From Ecdyonurus torrentis (Eukaryota; Arthropoda; Insecta; Ephemeroptera; Heptageniidae), in assembly GCA_949318235.1 (NCBI GenBank), contig CASGGR010000056.1:1-64000 (forward strand): 64,000 bases of DNA, in the 5' to 3' direction. Made by a program: the position numbers and the translations under genes. Positions 1-9,200 of the stretch are shown here, in pieces. Below the pieces are notes generated by a model. The model saw nothing but the letters and a program-made list of their open reading frames with translations. It was not told where the DNA came from and searched no databases. Position 1 is the stretch's first letter; the number at the start of each line of letters is the position of its first letter.

Positions 1-723
1 ATTAAATTTCCACAATATTTTTGTATGGGATATTTTTTTATTTAACTTCATACCTGAGATATTCATAGAGAAACCTATATGATCAGATACAGCTATTGGG
101 CAAATTTCAGAATTTATTATATTTTTACATAAATTTTTTGTTATATATATTCTATCTAATCTCGACGAAAATCTATTAGCAATAAAAGTATACATTTTTT
201 CTTTTTTATTAGTCCATCTCCAAGCATCAGACATATCCATACCCTTTATCATATTCTCCAACGGTTTACACATATTAAAACCTGGTGTTTGATCCATCCT
301 GTCTATAACACAGTTAAAGTCTCCAAGCAAAATAATTCCAGAATTATTTCTTGATACTAAAGGAACAATTTCTTCATTGAAAAAATTATTCCTTTTATTT
401 TTATTTTTACTTCCTGCATAAACATATACATTTATAATTAAAATATTTTCATATATCATTGAAATACCTCTTCCATTATAAAGTTTACAGTGTAATTTTA
501 GAATTAAATTGTCTTTCCAAAAAATTGCAACTCCAGAATTATTTTCCCCTAAGTTAACCTCACAATTATAATTTGGAAACCATGCTGTACATTCATGTGT
601 ACATACCTCTTGTAGACATAATATATCTGGGTTGACAAAATTAACCCAATTTTTAAGAACTGATATCTTGCTAACATGTCTTATTTTATTAATATTGAGT
701 GTAGTTATTTTCAATGTAGCCAT
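1..723 (-). CDS. Non-LTR retrotransposon (LINE) ORF, APE endonuclease domain, 3' part cut by the window edge
   Basis: The minus strand from 723 down to 1 is open for 241 codons with no stop; the ORF runs off the left edge, so only its N-terminal part is seen. The ATG at 723-721 is the first after an in-frame TAG (753-751), which fixes the start. Visible APE-family motifs, in order: TLNIN (residues 8-12), ILCLQEV (34-40, metal-binding Glu39), SGVAIFWK (63-70), ILIINVYVYAG (94-104), ILLGDFNCV (131-139, catalytic Asp135 and Asn137), DAWRW (166-170), SRLDRIYI (187-194) and VSDHIGF (212-218, Asp214 and His215). The LWKFN at 237-241 resembles the region after the endonuclease in LINE ORF2 proteins. 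Such domains nick the target DNA to prime reverse transcription; the reverse transcriptase should lie left of this window. The TLNIN start and LDRIYI suggest an L1/Tx1-like element, but the clade is inference. No frameshift is seen, so the copy may be young. No ORF1 lies upstream. Confidence 0.93.
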   Translation of the reverse strand, partial: MATLKITTLNINKIRHVSKISVLKNWVNFVNPDILCLQEVCTHECTAWFPNYNCEVNLGENNSGVAIFWKDNLILKLHCKLYNGRGISMIYENILIINVYVYAGSKNKNKRNNFFNEEIVPLVSRNNSGIILLGDFNCVIDRMDQTPGFNMCKPLENMIKGMDMSDAWRWTNKKEKMYTFIANRFSSRLDRIYITKNLCKNIINSEICPIAVSDHIGFSMNISGMKLNKKISHTKILWKFN

Positions 724-766
724 TTGGTGATAAAACGAAGAGAGCAGTTGCTATTTTTTTTTATTT
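724..766 (-). other. 5' leader of the LINE ORF, A-rich next to the microsatellite
   Basis: These 43 nt separate the LINE start codon from the microsatellite. Read on the minus strand they begin with an A-rich stretch (complement of the T-run at 754-762) and end with the ATG, with G at +4. The in-frame stop is at 753-751. There is no room for an ORF1 or a normal LINE 5' UTR. The element is therefore either 5'-truncated just upstream of this ORF or one with a very short leader. The A-rich stretch could also be the poly(A) tail of another element; the sequence does not decide. Confidence 0.55.
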
Positions 767-967
767 CATACATACATACATACATACATACATACATACA
801 TACATACATACATACATACATACATACATACATACATACATACATACATACATACATACATACATACATACATACATACATACATACATACATACATACA
901 TACATACATACATACATACATACATACATACATACATACATACATACATACATACATACATACATAC
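767..967. repeat. (CATA)n tetranucleotide microsatellite, about 50 uninterrupted copies
   Basis: The 201 bp are a perfect 4-bp repeat, equivalent to (ACAT)n on this strand and (TATG)n on the other. It starts after TTATTT at 761-766 and stops at the G of 968. I see no interruption. It explains the Tyr-Ile-His-Thr and Met-Tyr-Val-Cys repeat ORFs in this stretch, which are not genes. It lies directly between the LINE leader and the AT-rich spacer before the satellite. Confidence 0.98.
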
Positions 968-1112
968 GTGCCCATATATATAAAAACATACACAAAACAC
1001 ATGTGGGATTTCATATTTATGTACATGTCTCATAAGATATTTATAATTTTATTATTTATTATCAATTATTGTTATACTTAATTATGTGTTACTTGGAACT
1101 ATTTATTTATTT
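968..1112. other. AT-rich unique spacer between microsatellite and satellite array
   Basis: These 145 bp match neither the satellite monomer nor the microsatellite. The sequence is A+T-rich with no convincing ORF. It starts with GTGCCCATATATA, imperfect TA-repeat-like DNA, and ends in about three ATTT units (1101-1112) that run into the ATTC of the first monomer. I recognise no gene, RNA or target-site duplication. Confidence 0.8.
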
Positions 1113-1358
1113 ATTCAATAACATTTGGTTCTTGAAATAGAAACTTTGTTTCAAGAGTTGGTTTGGCTACATGATGAGTGAAAACTAAAATTGTCAATAA
1201 CCCAAAAAGTATGCGTCGGAGCAAAAAACTTCAAGACATCTTTTTTGTAGAGAATTAAAAAAGCTATGTTTTGAGTAAAATTTGATGTCTGTAGCATTCT
1301 TAGTTTTTGAGAAATCATCAAAACTAGTTTTATTCGTGTAAAAAGTATGATTTTTATC
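1113..1358. repeat. Type t1 monomer (first in array)
   Basis: Diagnostic sites: C at p117 (AAACTTC), GAGAATTAAAAAAG at p138-p151, GAGTAAAATTTG at p161-p172, TTTTTGAG, TATTCG. This copy and those at 2589, 4803 and 8739 carry TTTCAAGAGTTGG; later copies have TTTCAAGACTTGG. Confidence 0.9.
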
Positions 1359-1604
1359 ATTCAATAACATTTGGTTCTTGAAATAGAAACTTTGTTTCAT
1401 GACTTGGTTTGGCTACATGATGAGTGAAAACTAAAATTGTCAATAACCCAAAAAGTATGCGTCGGAGCAAAAAAGTTCAAGACATCTTTTTTGTAGACAA
1501 TTGAAGAAGCTATGTTTTGAGTCAAATTTGATGTCTGTAGCATTCTTAGTTTTTGAGAAATCATCAAAACTAGTTTTATTCGTGTAAAAAGTATGATTTT
1601 TATC
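1359..1604. repeat. Type t2 monomer
   Basis: Diagnostic sites: CGGAGC, G at p117, GACAATTGAAGAAG at p138-p151, GAGTCAAATTTG at p161-p172. It is common in zones 1 and 2. I used it to number monomer positions. Confidence 0.9.
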
Positions 1605-1850
1605 ATTCAATAACATTTGGTTCTTGAAATAGAAACTTTGTTTCATGACTTGGTTTGGCTACATGATGAGTGAAAACTAAAATTGTCAATAACCCAAAAA
1701 GTATGCGTCGGAGCAAAAAAGTTCAGGACATCTTTTTTGTAGACAATTGAAGAAGCTATGTTTTGAGTCAAATTTGATGTCTGTAGCATTCTTAGTTTTT
1801 GAGAAATCATCAAAACTAGTTTTATTCGTGTAAAAAGTATGATTTTTATC

Positions 1851-2096
1851 ATTCAATAACATTTGGTTCTTGAAATAGAAACTTTGTTTTATGACTTGGT
1901 TTGGCTACATGATGAGTGAAAACTAAAATTGTCAATAACTCAAAAAGTATGCGTCGAAGCAAAAAAGTTCAAGACATCTTTTTTGTAGAGAATTGAAAAA
2001 GCTATGTTTTTAATCAAATTGGATGTCTGTAGCATTCTTAGTATTTGAGAAATCATCAAAACTAGTTTTAATCGTGTAAAAAGTATGATTTTTATC
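1851..2096. repeat. Type t3 monomer
   Basis: Diagnostic sites: T at p90 linked to A at p107 (CGAAGC), GTTTTTAATCAAATTGG at p156-p172, TATTTGAG at p192-p199, TAATCG at p220-p225. It recurs throughout the array. It has in-frame stops in both minus-strand frames that are open in other types. Confidence 0.9.
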
Positions 2097-2834
2097 ATTC
2101 AATAACATTTGGTTCTTGAAATAGAAACTTTGTTTCATGACTAGGTTTGGCTACATGATGAGTGAAAACTAAAATTGTCAATAACCCAAAAAGTATGCGT
2201 CGGAGCAAAAAAGTTCAAGACATCTTTTTTGTAGAGAATTAAAAAAGCTATGTTTTGAGTAAAATTTGATGTCTGTAGCATTCTTAGTTTTTGAGAAATC
2301 ATCAAAACTAGTTTTATTCGTGTAAAAAGTATGATTTTTATCATTCAATAACATTTGGTTCTTGAAATAGAAACTTTGTTTCATGACTTGGTTTGGCTAC
2401 ATGATGAGTGAAAACTAAAATTGTCAATAACTCAAAAAGTATGCGTCGAAGCAAAAAAGTTCAAGACATCTTTTTTGTAGAGAATTAAAAAAGCTATGTT
2501 TTTAATCAAATTGGATGTCTGTAGAATTCTTAGTATTTGAGAAATCATCAAAACTAGTTTTAATCGTGTAAAAAGTATGATTTTTATCATTCAATAACAT
2601 TTGGTTCTTGAAATAGAAACTTTGTTTCAAGAGTTGGTTTGGCTACATGATGAGTGAAAACTAAAATTGTCAATAACCCAAAAAGTATGCGTCGGAGCAA
2701 AAAACTTCAAGACATCTTTTTTGTAGAGAATTAAAAAAGCTATGTTTTGAGTAAAATTTGATGTCTGTAGCATTCTTAGTTTTTGAGAAATCATCAAAAC
2801 TAGTTTTATTCGTGTAAAAAGTATGATTTTTATC

Positions 2835-3080
2835 ATTCAATAACATTTGGTTCTTGAAATAGAAACTTTGTTTCATGACTTGGTTTGGCTACATGATGAG
2901 TGAAAACTAAAATTGTCAATAACCCAAAAAGTATGCGTCGGAGCAAAAAAGTTTAAGACATCTTTTTTGTAGAGAATTAAAAAAGCTATGTTTTGAGTTA
3001 AATAAGATGTCTGTAGCATTCTTAGTTTTTGAGAAATCATCAAAACTAATTTTATTCGTGTAAAAAGTATAATTTTTATC
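2835..3080. repeat. Type t4 monomer
   Basis: Marked by GAGTTAAATAAGATG at p161-p175. This copy and the one at 8985 also share AAACTAATTTT and TATAATTT, which the t4 monomers near 4311 and 5049 lack. Confidence 0.85.
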
Positions 3081-3326
3081 ATTCAATAACATTTGGTTCT
3101 TGAAATAGAAACTTTGTTTTATGACTTGGTTTGGCTACATGATGAGTGAAAACTAAAATTGTCAATAACTCAAAAAGTATGCGTCGAAGCAAAAAAGTTC
3201 ACGACATCTTTTTTGTAGAGAATTGAAAAAGCTATGTTTTTAATCAAATTGGATGTCTGTAGCATTCTTAGTATTTAAGAAATCATCAAAACTAGTTTTA
3301 TTCGTGTAAAAAGTATGATTTTTATC
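3081..3326. repeat. Type t5 monomer (zone 1 copy)
   Basis: CGAAGC class with TTCACGACATC (C at p122), a t3-like middle, TATTTAAG and TATTCG. It occurs at 3081 and 9231 in zone 1, is absent from zone 2, and returns in zone 3 from 29649 as the fourth monomer of most higher-order units. Confidence 0.85.
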
Positions 3327-6032
3327 ATTCAATAACATTTGGTTCTTGAAACAGAAACTTTGTTTCATGACTTGGTTTGGCTACATGATGAGTGAAAACT
3401 AAAATTGTCAATAACCCAAAAAGTATGCGTCGGAGCAAAAAAGTTCAAGACATCTTTTTTGTAGACAATTGAAGAAGCTATGTTTTGAGTCAAATTTGAT
3501 GTCTGTAGCATTCTTAGTTTTTGAGAAATCATCAAAACTAGTTTTATTCGTGTAAAAAGTATGATTTTTATCATTCAATAACATTTGGTTCTTGAAATAG
3601 AAACTTTGTTTCATGACTTGGTTTGGCTACATGATGAGTGAAAACTAAAATTGTCAATAACTCAAAAAGTATGCGTCGAAGCAAAAAAGTTCAAGACATC
3701 TTTTTTGTAGAGAATTGAAAAAGCTATGTTTTTAATCAAATTGGATGTCTGTAGCATTCTTAGTATTTGAGAAATCATCAAAACTAGTTTTAATCGTGTA
3801 AAAAGTATGATTTTTATCATTCAATAACATTTGGTTCTTGAAATAGAAACTTTGTTTCAAGACTTGGTTTGGCTACATGATGAGTGAAAACTAAAATTGT
3901 CAATAACCCAAAAAGTATGCGTCGGAGCAAAAAACTTCAAGACATCTTTTTTGTAGACAATTGAAGAAGCTATGTTTTGAGTCAAATTTGATGTCTGTAG
4001 CATTCTTAGTTTTTGAGAAATCATCAAAACTAGTTTTATTCGTGTAAAAAGTATGATTTTTATCATTCAATAACATTTGGTTCTTGAAATAGAAACTTTG
4101 TTTCATGACTTGGTTTGGCTACATGATGAGTGAAAACTAAAATTGTCAATAACTCAAAAAGTATGCGTCGAAGCAAAAAAGTTCAAGACATCTTTTTTGT
4201 AGAGAATTGAAAAAGCTATGTTTTTAATCAAATTGGATGTCTGTAGCATTCTTAGTATTTGAGAAATCATCAAAACTAGTTTTAATCGTGTAAAAAGTAT
4301 GATTTTTATCATTCAATAACATTTGGTTCTTGAAATAGAAACTTTGTTTCATGACTAGGTTTGGCTACATGATGAGTGAAAACTAAAATTGTCAATAACC
4401 CAAAAAGTATGCGTCGGAGCAAAAAAGTTCAAGACATCTTTTTTGTAGAGAATTAAAAAAGCTATGTTTTGAGTTAAATAAGATGTCTGTAGCATTCTTA
4501 GTTTTTGAGAAATCATCAAAACTAGTTTTATTCGTGTAAAAAGTATGATTTTTATCATTCAATAACATTTGGTTCTTGAAATAGAAACTTTGTTTCATGA
4601 CTTGGTTTGGCTACATGATGAGTGAAAACTAAAATTGTCAATAACTCAAAAAGTATGCGTCGAAGCAAAAAAGTTCAAGACATCTTTTTTGTAGAGAATT
4701 AAAAAAGCTATGTTTTTAATCAAATTGGATGTCTGTAGAATTCTTAGTATTTGAGAAATCATCAAAACTAGTTTTAATCGTGTAAAAAGTATGATTTTTA
4801 TCATTCAATAACATTTGGTTCTTGAAATAGAAACTTTGTTTCAAGAGTTGGTTTGGCTACATGATGAGTGAAAACTAAAATTGTCAATAACCCAAAAAGT
4901 ATGCGTCGGAGCAAAAAACTTCAAGACATCTTTTTTGTAGAGAATTAAAAAAGCTATGTTTTGAGTAAAATTTGATGTCTGTAGCATTCTTAGTTTTTGA
5001 GAAATCATCAAAACTAGTTTTATTCGTGTAAAAAGTATGATTTTTATCATTCAATAACATTTGGTTCTTGAAATAGAAACTTTGTTTCATGACTTGGTTT
5101 GGCTACATGATGAGTGAAAACTAAAATTGTCAATAACCCAAAAAGTATGCGTCGGAGCAAAAAAGTTTAAGACATCTTTTTTGTAGAGAATTAAAAAAGC
5201 TATGTTTTGAGTTAAATAAGATGTCTGTAGCATTCTTAGTTTTTGAGAAATCATCAAAACTAGTTTTATTCGTGTAAAAAGTATGATTTTTATCATTCAA
5301 TAACATTTGGTTCTTGAAATAGAAACTTTGTTTCATGACTTGGTTTGGCTACATGATGAGTGAAAACTAAAATTGTCAATAACCCAAAAAGTATGCGTCG
5401 GAGCAAAAAAGTTCAAGACATCTTTTTTGTAGACAATTGAAGAAGCTATGTTTTGAGTCAAATTTGATGTCTGTAGCATTCTTAGTTTTTGAGAAATCAT
5501 CAAAACTAGTTTTATTCGTGTAAAAAGTATGATTTTTATCATTCAATAACATTTGGTTCTTGAAATAGAAACTTTGTTTCATGACTTGGTTTGGCTACAT
5601 GATGAGTGAAAACTAAAATTGTCAATAACTCAAAAAGTATGCGTCGAAGCAAAAAAGTTCAAGACATCTTTTTTGTAGAGAATTGAAAAAGCTATGTTTT
5701 TAATCAAATTGGATGTCTGTAGCATTCTTAGTATTTGAGAAATCATCAAAACTAGTTTTAATCGTGTAAAAAGTATGATTTTTATCATTCAATAACATTT
5801 GGTTCTTGAAATAGAAACTTTGTTTCAAGACTTGGTTTGGCTACATGATGAGTGAAAACTAAAATTGTCAATAACCCAAAAAGTATGCGTCGGAGCAAAA
5901 AACTTCAAGACATCTTTTTTGTAGAGAATTAAAAAAGCTATGTTTTGAGTAAAATTTGATGTCTGTAGCATTCTTAGTTTTTGAGAAATCATCAAAACTA
6001 GTTTTATTCGTGTAAAAAGTATGATTTTTATC

Positions 6033-6278
6033 ATTCAATAACATTTGGTTCTTGAAATAGAAACTTTGTTTCATGACTTGGTTTGGCTACATGATGAGTG
6101 AAAACTAAAATTGTCAATAACCCAAAAAGTATGCGTCGGAGCAAAAAAGTTCAAGACATCTTTTTTGTAGAGAATTGAAAAAGCTATGTAATGAGTCAAA
6201 TTTAGTGACTGTAGCATTCTTAGTATTTGAGAAATCATCAAAACTAGTTTTAATCGTGTAAAAAGTATGATTTTTATC
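6033..6278. repeat. t6-like single monomer in zone 1, possible progenitor
   Basis: This monomer has the t6 signature GTAATGAGTCAAATTTAGTGACTG but keeps AGCATTC and TATTTGAG, where true t6 has AGTATTC and TTTTTAAG. Its right neighbour carries a private AACAATTGG. It is the only zone 1 monomer with GTAATGAG, so it may be an intermediate between a t3-class monomer and t6. Confidence 0.75.
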
Positions 6279-9200
6279 ATTCAATAACAATTGGTTCTTG
6301 AAATAGAAACTTTGTTTCAAGACTTGGTTTGGCTACATGATGAGTGAAAACTAAAATTGTCAATAACCCAAAAAGTATGCGTCGGAGCAAAAAACTTCAA
6401 GACATCTTTTTTGTAGAGAATTAAAAAAGCTATGTTTTGAGTAAAATTTGATGTCTGTAGCATTCTTAGTTTTTGAGAAATCATCAAAACTAGTTTTATT
6501 CGTGTAAAAAGTATGATTTTTATCATTCAATAACATTTGGTTCTTGAAATAGAAACTTTGTTTCATGACTTGGTTTGGCTACATGATGAGTGAAAACTAA
6601 AATTGTCAATAACCCAAAAAGTATGCGTCGGAGCAAAAAAGTTCAAGACATCTTTTTTGTAGACAATTGAAGAAGCTATGTTTTGAGTCAAATTTGATGT
6701 CTGTAGCATTCTTAGTTTTTGAGAAATCATCAAAACTAGTTTTATTCGTGTAAAAAGTATGATTTTTATCATTCAATAACATTTGGTTCTTGAAATAGAA
6801 ACTTTGTTTCATGACTTGGTTTGGCTACATGATGAGTGAAAACTAAAATTGTCAATAACTCAAAAAGTATGCGTCGAAGCAAAAAAGTTCAAGACATCTT
6901 TTTTGTAGAGAATTGAAAAAGCTATGTTTTTAATCAAATTGGATGTCTGTAGCATTCTTAGTATTTGAGAAATCATCAAAACTAGTTTTAATCGTGTAAA
7001 AAGTATGATTTTTATCATTCAATAACATTTGGTTCTTGAAATAGAAACTTTGTTTCATGACTTGGTTTGGCTACATGATGAGTGAAAACTAAAATTGTCA
7101 ATAACCCAAAAAGTATGCGTCGGAGCAAAAAAGTTCAGGACATCTTTTTTGTAGACAATTGAAGAAGCTATGTTTTGAGTCAAATTTGATGTCTGTAGCA
7201 TTCTTAGTTTTTGAGAAATCATCAAAACTAGTTTTATTCGTGTAAAAAGTATGATTTTTATCATTCAATAACATTTGGTTCTTGAAATAGAAACTTTGTT
7301 TCATGACTTGGTTTGGCTACATGATGAGTGAAAACTAAAATTGTCAATAACTCAAAAAGTATGCGTCGAAGCAAAAAAGTTCAAGACATCTTTTTTGTAG
7401 AGAATTAAAAAAGCTATGTTTTTAATCAAATTGGATGTCTGTAGAATTCTTAGTATTTGAGAAATCATCAAAACTAGTTTTAATCGTGTAAAAAGTATGA
7501 TTTTTATCATTCAATAACATTTGGTTCTTGAAATAGAAACTTTGTTTCAAGAGTTGGTTTGGCTACATGATGAGTGAAAACTAAAATTGTCAATAACCCA
7601 AAAAGTATGCGTCGGAGCAAAAAACTTCAAGACATCTTTTTTGTAGAGAATTAAAAAAGCTATGTTTTGAGTCAAATTTGATGTCTGTAGCATTCTTAGT
7701 TTTTGAGAAATCATCAAAACTAGTTTTATTCGTGTAAAAAGTATGATTTTTATCATTCAATAACATTTGGTTCTTGAAATAGAAACTTTGTTTCATGACT
7801 TGGTTTGGCTACATGATGAGTGAAAACTAAAATTGTCAATAACTCAAAAAGTATGCGTCGAAGCAAAAAAGTTCAAGACATCTTTTTTGTAGAGAATTGA
7901 AAAAGCTATGTTTTTAATCAAATTGGATGTCTGTAGCATTCTTAGTATTTGAGAAATCATCAAAACTAGTTTTAATCGTGTAAAAAGTATGATTTTTATC
8001 ATTCAATAACATTTGGTTCTTGAAATAGAAACTTTGTTTCATGACTTGGTTTGGCTACATGATGAGTGAAAACTAAAATTGTCAATAACCCAAAAAGTAT
8101 GCGTCGGAGCAAAAAAGTTCAGGACATCTTTTTTGTAGACAATTGAAGAAGCTATGTTTTGAGTCAAATTTGATGTCTGTAGCATTCTTAGTTTTTGAGA
8201 AATCATCAAAACTAGTTTTATTCGTGTAAAAAGTATGATTTTTATCATTCAATAACATTTGGTTCTTGAAATAGAAACTTTGTTTTATGACTTGGTTTGG
8301 CTACATGATGAGTGAAAACTAAAATTGTCAATAACTCAAAAAGTATGCGTCGAAGCAAAAAAGTTCAAGACATCTTTTTTGTAGAGAATTGAAAAAGCTA
8401 TGTTTTTAATCAAATTTGATGTCTGTAGCATTCTTAGTTTTTGAGAAATCATCAAAACTAGTTTTATTCGTGTAAAAAGTATGATTTTTATCATTCAATA
8501 ACATTTGGTTCTTGAAATAGAAACTTTGTTTCATGACTTGGTTTGGCTACATGATGAGTGAAAACTAAAATTGTCAATAACTCAAAAAGTATGCGTCGAA
8601 GCAAAAAAGTTCAAGACATCTTTTTTGTAGAGAATTAAAAAAGCTATGTTTTTAATCAAATTGGATGTCTGTAGAATTCTTAGTATTTGAGAAATCATCA
8701 AAACTAGTTTTAATCGTGTAAAAAGTATGATTTTTATCATTCAATAACATTTGGTTCTTGAAATAGAAACTTTGTTTCAAGAGTTGGTTTGGCTACATGA
8801 TGAGTGAAAACTAAAATTGTCAATAACCCAAAAAGTATGCGTCGGAGCAAAAAACTTCAAGACATCTTTTTTGTAGAGAATTAAAAAAGCTATGTTTTGA
8901 GTAAAATTTGATGTCTGTAGCATTCTTAGTTTTTGAGAAATCATCAAAACTAGTTTTATTCGTGTAAAAAGTATGATTTTTATCATTCAATAACATTTGG
9001 TTCTTGAAATAGAAACTTTGTTTCATGACTTGGTTTGGCTACATGATGAGTGAAAACTAAAATTGTCAATAACCCAAAAAGTATGCGTCGGAGCAAAAAA
9101 GTTTAAGACATCTTTTTTGTAGAGAATTAAAAAAGCTATGTTTTGAGTTAAATAAGATGTCTGTAGCATTCTTAGTTTTTGAGAAATCATCAAAACTAAT

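Larger units (their letters stand above)
2343..3572. repeat. Five-monomer segment duplicated at 8493-9722
   Basis: The order t3 (with TGTAGAATTC), t1 (with GAGTTGG), t4, t5, t2 is shared with 8493-9722 at a 6,150-bp offset (25 monomers). Rare shared variants are AAACTAATTTT with TATAATTT in t4 and ACAGAAAC in the t2. Confidence 0.85.

Noticed and set aside
676..1035. Plus- and minus-strand ORFs with Tyr-Ile-His-Thr or Met-Tyr-Val-Cys repeats
   Set aside because: They are only translations of the stop-free (CATA)n microsatellite in several frames. The plus-strand one also overlaps the start of the LINE ORF on the other strand.
968..1112. Promoter or small RNA gene in the spacer
   Set aside because: TATATA-like strings are expected in DNA this AT-rich, and no cloverleaf, box A/B or other RNA landmark is visible.
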